A stretch of 41,893 nucleotides of DNA from Alphaproteobacteria bacterium (GTDB lineage Bacteria > Pseudomonadota > Alphaproteobacteria > Sphingomonadales > JAKSBY01): positions 1-41,893 of the forward strand of contig JAJFIV010000020.1 in assembly GCA_021774625.1 (NCBI GenBank), written 5' to 3'. The notes beneath the pieces were generated by a model that was not told the DNA's origin, searched no databases, and worked only from the letters and a program-made list of their open reading frames with translations. A program made the position numbers and the translations under genes. This document shows, in pieces, positions 9,658 through 18,436 of this stretch. Within the stretch, counting starts at the first letter, position 1, and each line of letters opens with the position of its first letter.

Positions 9658-10983
9658 ATGGCATCAGCAGCGGAACAATTGGCGGCCAATATAAGTTTCG
9701 GCGCTTTTTCGAAAGCAACGGAACTTAAGAAACGCCTGTGGTTTACGCTCGGCGGCCTGATCATTTTCCGGCTGTGCAGTTATGTGCCTTTGCCCGGTGT
9801 CGATCCGGTCCAGTTACAGTTGATCTTTCAACAGCTTCAGGGCGGCGTCGTCGATCTTTTTAATATTTTTTCCGGCGGGGCGCTGGAACGCATGAGCATC
9901 GTGGCGCTCAATATCATGCCCTATATTTCCGCCTCGATCATCATGCAGCTGATGACCAGCATGTCGCCGCAGCTTGCCCAACTGAAGAAAGAGGGCGAAG
10001 CAGGGCGCAAGAAAATCAATCAATATACCCGGCTCGGCACCGTTGTCCTGACAGCGGTTCAGGGCTATGGCATCGCCGCCGGGCTTGAAAGCGGCGGCGC
10101 AGCGCTCGATCCCGGCCTCTTCTTCCGGGCATCCATCGTCATCACCCTTGTCGGCGGCACCATGTTTTTGATGTGGCTCGGCGAACAGATTACGGCCCGC
10201 GGCGTCGGCAACGGGATTTCGCTGATTATTTTCGCCGGCATTGTCGCGGAACTGCCGCGCACCATCGCCAGCATCCTGCAGCTTCAGGAAGATGGCGGTT
10301 TGTCCGCCACTTTTGTTTTGTTTATTTTCATCATGGTCGTTGCCCTGGTGGTTGGTATTGTTTTTGTCGAACGCGCCCAGCGGCGCATTCTTGTGCAATA
10401 TCCGAAACGCCAGGTCGGCAATAAAATGTTCCAGGGCGACAGCTCGCATCTGCCGCTGAAGCTGAATACGGCCGGGGTGATCCCGCCGATTTTTGCCAGC
10501 TCGCTGTTGCTGATGCCGATCACCGTCGCCAATTTCACCCAGGGCGGTCCCGAATGGGTGACCGCGATTACAACCCTTCTGGGCCGTGGTCAGCCCCTGT
10601 ATCTGGCGCTTTATGTGCTGGGGACGGTCTTTTTCTGCTTTTTCTATACGGCCGTGGTCTTTAATCCCGAAGACACCGCGGATAACCTGAAGCGCTATGG
10701 CGGCTTTGTCCCCGGCATTCGCCCGGGCGCACGGACGGCGGAGTATCTCGATTATGTGCTGACCCGGCTGACGGTCGTGGGCGCTATTTATCTCTCGCTT
10801 GTTGTGCTGCTGCCGGAAATCCTGGTTTCGCAATATTCGATACCGCTGGCCCTTGGCGGCACCAGTCTGCTGATTATTGTCAATGTGACCATGGATTTTG
10901 TCGCCCAGGTCCACAGCCATTTGATGGCCCATCAATATGAAGGGCTGATCAAAAAGTCTAAGCTGAGAGGATCAAGGCGATGA
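9658..10983 (+). CDS. secY: Preprotein translocase subunit SecY
   Basis: SecY (441 residues) is the channel-forming subunit of the SecYEG translocon in the inner membrane, exporting unfolded proteins and inserting membrane proteins. About ten hydrophobic helices are evident. Family signatures include RLCSYVPLPGVDP near residue 45, LFNIFSGGALERMSI in the plug and helix 2 region, the cytosolic loop RRILVQYPKRQVGNKM, and GIRPGARTAEYL. It lies in its classical spc position after rplO, and its stop overlaps the adk start as ATGA. Confidence 0.98.
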   Translation: MASAAEQLAANISFGAFSKATELKKRLWFTLGGLIIFRLCSYVPLPGVDPVQLQLIFQQLQGGVVDLFNIFSGGALERMSIVALNIMPYISASIIMQLMTSMSPQLAQLKKEGEAGRKKINQYTRLGTVVLTAVQGYGIAAGLESGGAALDPGLFFRASIVITLVGGTMFLMWLGEQITARGVGNGISLIIFAGIVAELPRTIASILQLQEDGGLSATFVLFIFIMVVALVVGIVFVERAQRRILVQYPKRQVGNKMFQGDSSHLPLKLNTAGVIPPIFASSLLLMPITVANFTQGGPEWVTAITTLLGRGQPLYLALYVLGTVFFCFFYTAVVFNPEDTADNLKRYGGFVPGIRPGARTAEYLDYVLTRLTVVGAIYLSLVVLLPEILVSQYSIPLALGGTSLLIIVNVTMDFVAQVHSHLMAHQYEGLIKKSKLRGSRR

Positions 10984-11630
10984 TCGTGATCCTGCTTGGT
11001 CCTCCCGGTGCGGGCAAGGGAACCCAGGCAAAGCGCGTGCAGCAGCACCATAATCTGATGCAGCTTTCCACGGGTGATATGCTGAGGGAAGCTTGCGAGA
11101 CCGGTTCCCCGATAGGGCGCCAGGCCAGGGCTGCGATGGACGCCGGGGAACTGGTCAGCGACGAAATTGTCGTTGGAATTATTGCCGAGCGCATCGAGCG
11201 GGATGATTGCGCCGGCGGGTTTTTACTGGATGGTTTTCCGCGCAATGTGGCTCAGGCCAGGGCGCTGGATGCCATGCTTGCGGAAAAAGGCCGCAAACTG
11301 GATGCGGTGGTCGAGATGCGGGTCGATGAAGAGGCGCTTGTGAAACGGATATCAGGCCGGTTTACCTGCGCCACGTGCAAGGAAGGCTATAACGATTATT
11401 ACAAGCGCCCGAAAATGGACGGCATTTGTGATGTCTGCGGCGGCAACGAGTTTTTCCGCCGTGATGATGACAATGAGGAGACGGTACGGAACCGTCTTGA
11501 GACATACCGTGCGCAAACCAAGCCGCTGCTGCCTTATTATGAGGCGCGCGGCGTGCTGCATACGGTGGATGGAATGGCCGGTATCGACGAAGTCGAACGG
11601 CAGGTGGCAGAGGTATTGAAGGCGGCTTAA
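10980..11630 (+). CDS. adk: Adenylate kinase with a four-cysteine LID
   Basis: Adenylate kinase (216 residues) interconverts ATP + AMP and 2 ADP in the cytoplasm. The P-loop is GPPGAGKG (residues 7-14), and LDGFPRN (83-89) is the signature block. The LID holds Cys130, Cys133, Cys150 and Cys153, two CXXC pairs that form the zinc or structural-metal site seen in many non-enterobacterial long-form kinases; E. coli Adk lacks it. The start overlaps secY by 4 bases, so it is probably translated by coupling. A new promoter for the following genes lies 17 bp after its stop. Confidence 0.97.
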   Translation: MIVILLGPPGAGKGTQAKRVQQHHNLMQLSTGDMLREACETGSPIGRQARAAMDAGELVSDEIVVGIIAERIERDDCAGGFLLDGFPRNVAQARALDAMLAEKGRKLDAVVEMRVDEEALVKRISGRFTCATCKEGYNDYYKRPKMDGICDVCGGNEFFRRDDDNEETVRNRLETYRAQTKPLLPYYEARGVLHTVDGMAGIDEVERQVAEVLKAA

Positions 11631-11647
11631 AGGGTTGTGTTGGGTTA

Positions 11648-11675
11648 TTGACTGTAGGATGCGAATCCTTATAAT
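11648..11675 (+). promoter_or_regulatory. Sigma-70-type promoter for rpsM-rpsK-rpoA-rplQ
   Basis: TTGACT (11648-11653, five of six consensus bases) and a perfect TATAAT (11670-11675) are separated by 16 bases in the gap between adk and rpsM. Transcription would start near 11682, giving a leader of about 57 bases with a small ATCAC/GTGAT inverted repeat just before the ribosome binding site. This is the best promoter match in the window and implies an independently transcribed alpha operon. Confidence 0.8.
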
Positions 11676-11738
11676 CCCGCGGCCTCGCCTAGTCTTAACA
11701 AAGTTTAAAAATCACGGATGTGATCAGGAGAAAAAATC

Positions 11739-12107
11739 GTGGCGCGTATTGCTGGCGTAAATATTCCGACCAATAAAAGGGTGGAGATCGCCCTGACCTA
11801 TATCCATGGCATTGGCAGGACCAAGGCGAAGGAAATTTGTGACCGGGCGAGTCTTCCGACCGCGCGCCGTGTGAGCGAACTGACGGAAGCCGAGGTTATT
11901 CACATCCGCGAACTGATCGATGCCGATTATACGGTGGAAGGCGATCTGCGCCGGACCGTGGCTATGAATATCAAGCGGCTGATGGATCTTGCCGCCTATC
12001 GCGGTCTCAGGCACCGGAAAGGATTGCCGGTCAGGGGTCAGCGGACCCACACCAATGCCCGCACCCGTAAGGGCAAGGCCAAACCGATTGCCGGTAAGAA
12101 GAAATAA
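11739..12107 (+). CDS. rpsM: 30S ribosomal protein S13 (GTG start)
   Basis: S13 (122 residues) contacts tRNA and forms intersubunit bridges from the 30S head. It starts (as GTG) with [25 protein letters not shown] and contains the helix-hairpin-helix region, then [20 protein letters not shown] near the C-terminus. An AGGAG ribosome binding site sits 8-10 bases before the GTG. It is the first gene of the alpha operon, downstream of a near-consensus promoter. Confidence 0.97.
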   Translation: MARIAGVNIPTNKRVEIALTYIHGIGRTKAKEICDRASLPTARRVSELTEAEVIHIRELIDADYTVEGDLRRTVAMNIKRLMDLAAYRGLRHRKGLPVRGQRTHTNARTRKGKAKPIAGKKK

Positions 12108-12167
12108 ATCAGAAAGACAGAGAGCCGCAACAAAAGCGCTTTCGGTACAATAAAGGAAAGTCGATCA

Positions 12168-12557
12168 ATGGCGAAGCAACCCACCCGCGTCAAGAAGAAA
12201 GAGCGGAAGAACATCACCAGCGGTGTTGCGCATGTGAATGCCACCTTCAACAACACCATGATCACCATCGCCGATGTCCAGGGCAATACCATTGCCTGGT
12301 CATCCGCCGGCGGCATGGGGTTCAAGGGCTCGCGCAAATCGACGCCGTATGCAGCTCAGATGGCGGCGGAGGACGCCGGCCGCAAGGCGCAGGAACATGG
12401 CATGAAGGTGCTGGATGTGGAAGTGAAAGGTCCCGGATCGGGGCGTGAATCGGCCCTGCGCGCTCTGCAGGCGGTTGGTTTCACCATTACCGCCATTCGC
12501 GATGTGACGCCAATCCCGCATAACGGCTGCCGTGCGCCGAAACGGCGCCGGGTCTGA
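12168..12557 (+). CDS. rpsK: 30S ribosomal protein S11
   Basis: S11 (129 residues) lines the platform next to the E site. The segments [42 protein letters not shown] and the terminal [17 protein letters not shown] (the last carrying the family-specific NGCRxPKRRRV) are diagnostic. In E. coli rpsD follows this gene; here rpoA comes next, the usual alphaproteobacterial arrangement. The 60-bp gap after rpsM contains no clear promoter. Confidence 0.98.
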   Translation: MAKQPTRVKKKERKNITSGVAHVNATFNNTMITIADVQGNTIAWSSAGGMGFKGSRKSTPYAAQMAAEDAGRKAQEHGMKVLDVEVKGPGSGRESALRALQAVGFTITAIRDVTPIPHNGCRAPKRRRV

Positions 12558-12626
12558 TATTCACTGTTTGTTTGGCCGGCTGGCCGCGCGCCTCCGGGTG
12601 CTTTTGGGAAAGACGAGGAAAAGACC

Positions 12627-13643
12627 GTGATCCATAAGAACTGGCAAGAACTGATTAAACCGAATGCGCTTGAAATCAATTCAGGCACTGATCCGCTGCG
12701 CAAGGCAAAAATAGTTGCGGAACCTCTGGAGCGCGGGTTTGGCATGACCCTGGGTAACGCAATCCGCCGGGTGCTTTTGTCTTCGCTGCAGGGCGGCGCC
12801 GTCACCAGCATCCAGATCGAGGGCGTGCTGCATGAATTTTCCTCCGTCCCTGGTGTGCGCGAGGATGTGACGGATATCGTGCTCAATATCAAACAGCTTC
12901 CCATTCGCATGATGGCGGATGGCCCTAAGCGTCTGCACCTGACCGCGACCGGCCCCGGCGAAGTCCGCGCCGGCCAGATCAGCGAAGTTGCCGATGTGGA
13001 AATCCTCGACAAGGATCTGGTGCTGTGCACCCTTGATGAGGATGCCACCATCAATATGGAATTCACCGTTGAATCCGGCAAAGGCTATGTGGCCGCGGAA
13101 CGCAACCGGCCGGAAGATGCGCCGATCGGCCTGATTCCGGTGGATGCTCTGTTCAGCCCGGTGCGCAAAGTCAGCTATAAAGTCGAAAATACCCGCGAAG
13201 GGCAAATTCTCGACTATGACAAGCTGACGCTGGAAATCGAGACCGACGGGACGGTGACCCCGGAAGACGCGCTGGCATTCGCCGCCCGCATTCTGCAGGA
13301 TCAGCTTCAGCTTTTCGTGAATTTCGACGAGCCGAAGGTGCCGCAGGAGAAGGAAGAGGATGACGAGCCCACGATCAACCGTAATTTCCTGCGCAAGGTG
13401 GATGAACTGGAACTGTCCGTCCGTTCGGCCAATTGCCTGAAGAATGATAATATCGTCTATATCGGCGATCTGGTGCAAAAGACCGAAGCGGAAATGCTGC
13501 GGACGCCGAATTTCGGCCGCAAATCGCTGAATGAAATCAAGGAAGTTCTGTCGCAGATGAATTTGCGGCTTGGGATGGAACTGCCTGCCTGGCCGCCTGA
13601 AAATATCGAAGAAATGGCGAAAAAGCTGGAAAACGAATATTAA
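12627..13643 (+). CDS. rpoA: RNA polymerase alpha subunit (GTG start)
   Basis: The alpha subunit (338 residues) nucleates RNA polymerase assembly and contacts activators and UP elements. The N-terminal dimerisation domain (about 1-235) shows [20 protein letters not shown] and [16 protein letters not shown]. After an acidic linker, the C-terminal domain (about 255-330) shows [16 protein letters not shown], containing the DNA-binding Arg equivalent to E. coli R265, and [18 protein letters not shown]. The GTG at 12627 follows GAGGAA by six bases and gives the usual start MIHKNW-like. Confidence 0.98.
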   Translation: MIHKNWQELIKPNALEINSGTDPLRKAKIVAEPLERGFGMTLGNAIRRVLLSSLQGGAVTSIQIEGVLHEFSSVPGVREDVTDIVLNIKQLPIRMMADGPKRLHLTATGPGEVRAGQISEVADVEILDKDLVLCTLDEDATINMEFTVESGKGYVAAERNRPEDAPIGLIPVDALFSPVRKVSYKVENTREGQILDYDKLTLEIETDGTVTPEDALAFAARILQDQLQLFVNFDEPKVPQEKEEDDEPTINRNFLRKVDELELSVRSANCLKNDNIVYIGDLVQKTEAEMLRTPNFGRKSLNEIKEVLSQMNLRLGMELPAWPPENIEEMAKKLENEY

Positions 13644-13688
13644 ACTCTGCCGCGGATTGAGCCGCCTTAGAGTGAGAAGGAGAGTATA

Positions 13689-14120
13689 ATGCGCCACCGT
13701 AAATCCGGCCGGAAACTGAACCGGACCTCAAGCCACCGTAAGGCCCTGTTTATGAATATGGCCCAGGCGCTGATCAAGCATGAGCAGATTACCACCACTT
13801 TGCCAAAGGCCAAGGAACTGCGCCCGGTTGTGGAAAAGCTGATCACGCTTGGTAAAAAAGGCGGCCTGGCCAATCGCCGTCTGGCGATTGCGCGCCTGCA
13901 GGACAAGGGTCTGGTGGAAAAGCTCTTTAGCGAGCTGGCGGAACGTTACAAGGAACGCCCCGGCGGTTACGCCCGGGTTTTAAAGGCGGGGTTCCGGCGC
14001 GGCGATGCCGCCCCCATGGCGGTGATCGAACTTGTCGAGCGCAATGAAGAGGCCAAGGGCCAGGATTCCGGCCCCACCCAGTTCACAGATGACGACGAGG
14101 GTGACGCCGCCGCGGCGTAA
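13689..14120 (+). CDS. rplQ: 50S ribosomal protein L17 with acidic tail
   Basis: L17 (143 residues, E. coli 127) is the last ribosomal gene of the cluster. [20 protein letters not shown] opens it, followed by [19 protein letters not shown] and [20 protein letters not shown]. The last 20 or so residues are an acidic, Ala-rich extension absent from E. coli. A composite palindrome and then a rho-independent terminator follow within 120 bp, so this gene ends the transcription unit. Confidence 0.98.
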   Translation: MRHRKSGRKLNRTSSHRKALFMNMAQALIKHEQITTTLPKAKELRPVVEKLITLGKKGGLANRRLAIARLQDKGLVEKLFSELAERYKERPGGYARVLKAGFRRGDAAPMAVIELVERNEEAKGQDSGPTQFTDDDEGDAAAA

Positions 14121-14126
14121 ATAGAC

Positions 14127-14195
14127 ATGATCCCCACACCCTCTCTTCCCCTCAGGGGAGAGGGGACCCGCGAAGCGGGAGGGCGAGGGGATCAT
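14127..14195. repeat. 69-bp composite palindromic element
   Basis: The outer arms ATGATCCCC (14127-14135) and GGGGATCAT (14187-14195) are perfect inverted repeats. Inside are two hairpins: one centred on CCCCTCAGGGG (about 14148-14158) extended by CTCT/AGAG flanks, and CCCGCGAAGCGGG (14167-14179). The result is a branched, cloverleaf-like fold. Similar CCCTCTC/GAGAGGG palindromes are widespread as dispersed repeats in proteobacterial intergenic DNA, so this is probably a REP/MITE-like element. Only one copy is seen in this window. Confidence 0.7.
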
Positions 14196-14200
14196 CAAAC

Positions 14201-14240
14201 AAAAGGGGCGGCTCGGATTGAGACGCCCCTTTTGTTTTTT
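14201..14240 (+). terminator. Rho-independent terminator after rplQ
   Basis: The stem pairs AAAAGGGGCG (14201-14210) with CGCCCCTTTT (14224-14233), with a 13-base loop and a downstream TTTTGTTTTTT tract. The A-rich and T-rich flanks make it potentially bidirectional. It closes the ribosomal protein block and separates it from the Do-like protease gene at 14286. Confidence 0.85.
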
Positions 14241-14285
14241 GCGCCAAATGGTATATCAGGAATGAGAATGCCAAGGAGGTATGAA

Positions 14286-15734
14286 ATGAGTGATTTTGTC
14301 GCAAAGTTTCTGATTGCCGGGTTTGCTCTCCTTGCGATGGTTGCGCCTGGTCAGGCTCAGGACCGGACGATGGGTCCGGCGGTGCCTGAAAGCCGGGCGC
14401 AGATCAGCCTTTCGTTCGCCCCGGTGGTCAAACAGGTGGCCCCTGCCGTGGTCAATATCTATACCCGGCGCGTGGTACAGATCCGCCGCTCCCCGCTGTT
14501 TGATGATCCGTTTTTCCGCCGGTTTTTCGGCGACAACGCAAATCCCGGGATGCCCAGGGAGCGGGTGCAGGGTTCGCTGGGTTCCGGCGTCATTGTGCGC
14601 GACAGCGGTATTATTGTGACCAATAACCATGTGATCGGCGATGCCGACAGCATCACGGTGGCTCTTGCGGACAGGCGGGAATTTGAGGCCGAGGTGCTGC
14701 TGGCCGATGAACGCACGGACCTGGCCATTCTGAAAATCGATGCTGGCGGCAAGCCTTTGCCGGTGCTGCAATTCGCCGATTCCGACAGTGCGGAAGTCGG
14801 TGATCTGGTGCTCGCCGTGGGCAACCCCTTTGGGGTCGGCCAGACGGTCACCAGCGGGATTGTTTCCGCCACCGCGCGAACCCAGGTCGGCATTAGCGAT
14901 TTCCAGTTTTTTATTCAGACCGATGCCGCCGTCAATCCGGGAAATTCCGGCGGCGCGCTGGTGGGCATGGATGGCCGGCTGATCGGCATTAATTCCGCCA
15001 TTTATTCCCGCAGCGGAGGCAATAACGGGATCGGATTCGCCATTCCGGCCAACATGGTCCGAACGGTGCTGGACGCGGCCCTGGCTGACGGCGTTATTAT
15101 CCGGCCCTGGCTGGGCGCAGATGGCCAGACAGTGGATTCGAATCTGGCGGCAAGTCTTGGGTTTGAGCGGCCCGGCGGTATTCTGATCGATCAGATATTC
15201 CCCGGAAGCCCCGCTGATGAGGCGGGCCTGGAGCCGGGCGATGTGATTATGCGGGTGGATGGCAGGGAAGTGATCGACCCTCAGGGTCTGCGGTTCCGGG
15301 TGGCAACGGCCGGCGGGGAAGAGGGCGTTCCTTTCAGCGTTCTCCGGGACGATGAGGAACTGACGCTTTATGTGAAACTTGCGCCGCCGCCGGAAGACCC
15401 GCCGCGGGATTTGATCCAGCTGGAGGGCCGTCAGCCCTTTCAGGGCGTGGAGATAGGCAATCTGTCCCCCCGTTTTGCCGAGGAGATTGGCATCAGCCCC
15501 TTCGAAAAGGGCGTGATTGTGCTGAATGTGGATCGCCGCAGCCCGGCGGGACGGCGGCAGTTTCTAAGGCCCGGCGATATTATCCTGCAACTGAATAACG
15601 ACCGTATCGACAGTACAGCCCAACTGGCGGCGCTGCTGGAAGTCCCGCAGGAAGATTATCTCTACCGCCTGAAACGGGGCGGTCAGGTGATCGAATGCGG
15701 CATCATTGCGCTGCGTTCCTTCTATTGCCGGTAA
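14286..15734 (+). CDS. Periplasmic Do-like serine protease (DegP/DegQ family)
   Basis: A trypsin-like HtrA protease of 482 residues. An N-terminal signal peptide (about 1-25, ending GQAQ) predicts periplasmic location. The catalytic triad is His115 (VTNNHV), Asp145 (TDLAIL) and Ser221 (NPGNSGGAL). Two PDZ domains follow, at about 285-380 and 390-480, the second one terminal. The start at 14286 is chosen because AAGGAGG (14273-14279) lies six bases upstream and the signal peptide begins there; the open frame back to 14127 runs through the palindrome and terminator. It would degrade or chaperone misfolded envelope proteins. A second paralogue lies at 26687. Confidence 0.93.
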   Translation: MSDFVAKFLIAGFALLAMVAPGQAQDRTMGPAVPESRAQISLSFAPVVKQVAPAVVNIYTRRVVQIRRSPLFDDPFFRRFFGDNANPGMPRERVQGSLGSGVIVRDSGIIVTNNHVIGDADSITVALADRREFEAEVLLADERTDLAILKIDAGGKPLPVLQFADSDSAEVGDLVLAVGNPFGVGQTVTSGIVSATARTQVGISDFQFFIQTDAAVNPGNSGGALVGMDGRLIGINSAIYSRSGGNNGIGFAIPANMVRTVLDAALADGVIIRPWLGADGQTVDSNLAASLGFERPGGILIDQIFPGSPADEAGLEPGDVIMRVDGREVIDPQGLRFRVATAGGEEGVPFSVLRDDEELTLYVKLAPPPEDPPRDLIQLEGRQPFQGVEIGNLSPRFAEEIGISPFEKGVIVLNVDRRSPAGRRQFLRPGDIILQLNNDRIDSTAQLAALLEVPQEDYLYRLKRGGQVIECGIIALRSFYCR

Positions 15735-15744
15735 GGGACGGGTC

Positions 15745-17064
15745 TTGAGCAATCTGTTCCAATCGGCGGGCCTGGAAAAGCAAGCACCCCGGCCGCTTGC
15801 GGACCGGCTGCGGCCAAAAAAACTCGAAGACGTCGTTGGCCAGGATCATCTTTTATGTACCACCGGCCCCCTGGGGCGGATGATCGCCGGCGGCAAGCTG
15901 ACCTCGCTGATCCTGTGGGGTCCGCCGGGAACGGGAAAAACCACCATTGCCAGGCTGTTGGCCGATTATGGCGGTTTGCATTTCGAGCAGATTTCGGCCG
16001 TCTTTTCCGGCGTTGCCGACCTGAAGCGGGTGTTTGAAGCTGCCCGCAAACGGCGGGAAACCGGCAAGGGGACGCTGCTGTTCGTGGATGAAATTCACCG
16101 CTTCAACCGCTCCCAGCAGGATGGTTTTCTTCCCTATGTGGAGGACGGCACGGTCATCCTGATCGGCGCGACCACCGAAAATCCGTCCTTCGAACTGAAT
16201 GCGGCCCTGTTGTCGCGGGTGCAGGTTCTGGTGCTCAACCGGCTGGATGAGGCAGCGTTGGACCGGCTTCTGGTGCGGTCGGAAAAAGTGGAAAAACAAT
16301 CCCTGCCGCTGGATGAGGATGCTAGAGCTGCGCTGAAGGCCATGGCCGATGGCGACGGACGCTATCTTTTGAACTGCGCCGAAACCCTGTTCGCGAGCGG
16401 CGCGCAGGAACCGTTCGGGGTCGCCGATCTGGTCACCGTTCTGCAGCGCCGGGCACCGGTTTATGATAAGGACCGGGAAGAGCATTATAATCTGATCAGC
16501 GCCCTTCATAAATCGCTTCGGGGATCGGACGTGGATGCGGCGCTTTACTGGCTGGCCCGGATGCTGAATGCCGGGGAAGACCCCCTGTATGTTACCCGCC
16601 GTCTGGTGCGTTTTGCCGCGGAGGATATTGGCCTTGCCGATCCCAATGCGCTGGTTCTGGCGCTGGCCGCCAAGGACATGTATGATTTTCTCGGATCGCC
16701 CGAAGGAGAACTTGGCATCGTGCAGGCGGCCATCTATCTGGCCACCGCGCCCAAATCCAATGCTGCTTACGGGGCGGAGAAAGCGGCCCGAAAGGCAGCC
16801 AGGGAGACCGGTTCCCTGATGCCGCCGAAGCATATCCTCAATGCCCCTACCAAGCTGATGAAAGAGATCGGTTACGGCAAGGATTACGCCTATGATCACA
16901 ATACGGAACATGGCTTTTCCGGCCGCAATTATTTCCCGGACGAAATGGAACGCCGTTCCCTTTATACGCCGGTGGAACGCGGCTTCGAGCGAGAGATCAA
17001 AAAGCGTCTGGATTATTGGACGAAACTCAGACAAGACCTTGCCGATAAAGATGAGCAGGGGTAA
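15745..17064 (+). CDS. rarA: Replication-associated recombination AAA+ ATPase RarA (MgsA), TTG start
   Basis: RarA (439 residues) is a clamp-loader-like AAA+ ATPase that acts at stalled replication forks. Walker A is GPPGTGKT (59-66) and Walker B is LLFVDE (111-116), followed by the RarA-typical IHRFN and the sensor region GATTENPSFELN. The C-terminal part (SLRGSDVDAALYWLARML onward) is the family's tetramerisation region. I prefer the TTG at 15745 because homologues start SNLF and AAGGGA sits about 7-8 bases before it; an in-frame ATG at 15706 lies inside the upstream gene. It begins 10 bp after the protease stop, so the two are likely co-transcribed. Confidence 0.93.
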   Translation: MSNLFQSAGLEKQAPRPLADRLRPKKLEDVVGQDHLLCTTGPLGRMIAGGKLTSLILWGPPGTGKTTIARLLADYGGLHFEQISAVFSGVADLKRVFEAARKRRETGKGTLLFVDEIHRFNRSQQDGFLPYVEDGTVILIGATTENPSFELNAALLSRVQVLVLNRLDEAALDRLLVRSEKVEKQSLPLDEDARAALKAMADGDGRYLLNCAETLFASGAQEPFGVADLVTVLQRRAPVYDKDREEHYNLISALHKSLRGSDVDAALYWLARMLNAGEDPLYVTRRLVRFAAEDIGLADPNALVLALAAKDMYDFLGSPEGELGIVQAAIYLATAPKSNAAYGAEKAARKAARETGSLMPPKHILNAPTKLMKEIGYGKDYAYDHNTEHGFSGRNYFPDEMERRSLYTPVERGFEREIKKRLDYWTKLRQDLADKDEQG

Positions 17065-17075
17065 GCTTTAATACC

Positions 17076-17456
17076 ATGCAGACCATTGTAGCCATTGCCC
17101 TGGGCGGCGCACTCGGCGCCCTGTCCCGCCATTTTATGGCGCGGTCCGTCATGCATATGCTGGGGCTCGGTTTTCCCTACGGCACATTGGCGGTGAATAT
17201 TCTGGGCTCGTTCCTGATGGGACTGATTGTTGCCCTGCTGGCGTTCCGGTTTAATCTTTCCACTCACATGCAGGCTTTTCTGACCGTCGGCTTTCTGGGG
17301 GGCTTCACCACATTTTCCGCCTTTTCCCTCGAAGTGGTCAATTTGATCGAACGCAATGAAACAGGTCTGGGCGCGCTTTATATAACTCTCTCGGTCCTGA
17401 TGGCGGTGGGGGCTCTCTTTATCGGCATGAAGCTTGGCCGCTGGGTGGCCGTATGA
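17076..17456 (+). CDS. crcB: Fluoride-specific ion channel CrcB (Fluc)
   Basis: CrcB/Fluc (126 residues) is a four-helix dual-topology membrane channel that expels fluoride. Visible signatures are GGALGALSRHFM in helix 1, YGTLAVNILGSFLMG in helix 2 and GFLGGFTTFSAFSLE in helix 3, the last with the Thr and Phe residues lining the pore and central Na+ site. No fluoride riboswitch is apparent upstream; the gene sits 11 bp after rarA and overlaps the next gene as ATGA, so expression is probably that of the operon. No strong Shine-Dalgarno precedes the ATG. Confidence 0.96.
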   Translation: MQTIVAIALGGALGALSRHFMARSVMHMLGLGFPYGTLAVNILGSFLMGLIVALLAFRFNLSTHMQAFLTVGFLGGFTTFSAFSLEVVNLIERNETGLGALYITLSVLMAVGALFIGMKLGRWVAV

Positions 17457-18436
17457 ATCAGGTGGCGCAAATCCCCATCGGCAAAGAGGATGATGGCCTC
17501 AGGCTCGACCGCTGGTTCAAGTCGCATTATCCGGGGGTGCCCTTTGGCCGGCTTTCCAAACTGTGCCGCACCGGACAGGTGCGCCTCGACGGCAGGCGGG
17601 TCAAAACCGGGGATCGCGTTCAAGCCGGCCAGACGGTGCGCGTCCCGCCGCTTGGTTCAATGACGGCAGGACCGGAACCTGCGCAAAAAAAACATGCCGT
17701 CAATGAGGCCGATGCGGCCTGGGCGCAGTCCATGGTGTTTTACCGGGATGACGATGTTATGGCGCTGAGCAAGCCGCCGGGCCTGGCGGTGCAAGGCGGC
17801 ACCAATACCAAAACCCATCTGGATGGCATGCTGGACGCGTTGATTTTCGAGGCCGGGCAGCGGCCAAAACTGGTGCATCGGCTGGACAAGGATACCAGTG
17901 GCGTGCTGCTGCTGGCCCGCCATGCGGCGGCGGCCCGCGCGCTGACGGAAGCCTTCCGCGAGCGCGCGGCGGAAAAGATTTATTGGGCGTTGGTGACCGG
18001 CCGTCCGAAACAGGCGTCCGGAAAAATCAATCTGAAAATCGAAAAGCTGCCGGGTAAACTCGGCGAGCGCATGGCGATTTCGGAAGGCGGTCAGAAAGCC
18101 GTCACTCTTTACGCGACGGTGGATCATGCGGCGAACCGGGCAAGCTGGCTCGCCCTAAAACCGGTTACCGGCCGCACTCATCAGCTGCGCATCCATTGCG
18201 CCGCCATTGGCCATCCGGTGGTCGGTGACGGGAAATATGGCGGCAAGGACGCCTTTCTTACCGGCAGTATTTCCCGCAAATTGCATCTTCACGCCCGCAG
18301 TCTCCGGCTGCCGCACCCATCGGGCCGGGGCGTGCTGGATGTGACCGCGCCGCTGCCGCCGCATATGGAGGAAAGCTGGGATATCCTGGATTTTGAGGGC
18401 AGTCAGGCGGCGGATATCGAGTTCGGGGCGATATGA
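17453..18436 (+). CDS. Pseudouridine synthase of the RluC/RluD family
   Basis: An RluA-family enzyme (327 residues) that isomerises uridines in 23S rRNA. An N-terminal S4 RNA-binding domain (about 17-75, RLDRWFKSHYPGVPFGRLSK) precedes the catalytic domain with KPPGLAVQGG (107-116) and the motif HRLDKDTSGVLLLAR, in which Asp145 is the catalytic residue. GRTHQLRIH appears later. RluC (positions 955/2504/2580 in E. coli numbering) is the more likely assignment from length and context, but RluD cannot be excluded. It overlaps both crcB and the HAD gene. Confidence 0.92.
   Translation: MNQVAQIPIGKEDDGLRLDRWFKSHYPGVPFGRLSKLCRTGQVRLDGRRVKTGDRVQAGQTVRVPPLGSMTAGPEPAQKKHAVNEADAAWAQSMVFYRDDDVMALSKPPGLAVQGGTNTKTHLDGMLDALIFEAGQRPKLVHRLDKDTSGVLLLARHAAAARALTEAFRERAAEKIYWALVTGRPKQASGKINLKIEKLPGKLGERMAISEGGQKAVTLYATVDHAANRASWLALKPVTGRTHQLRIHCAAIGHPVVGDGKYGGKDAFLTGSISRKLHLHARSLRLPHPSGRGVLDVTAPLPPHMEESWDILDFEGSQAADIEFGAI

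Noticed and set aside
12681-13697. Minus-strand open frame of 338 codons across rpoA
   Set aside because: Antisense to rpoA; the His/Gln-rich composition is that of a shadow frame and no family is recognisable.
14127-14285. Upstream extension of the first Do-like protease
   Set aside because: The extension translates the composite palindrome and terminator; a strong Shine-Dalgarno and signal peptide place the start at 14286.
15853-17034. Open frame of 393 codons on the minus strand
   Set aside because: It is fully antisense to rarA, whose protein is well conserved. The long shadow arises from codon bias.
17065-17075. Fluoride riboswitch upstream of crcB
   Set aside because: Only 11 bp separate rarA and crcB, leaving no room for the aptamer.
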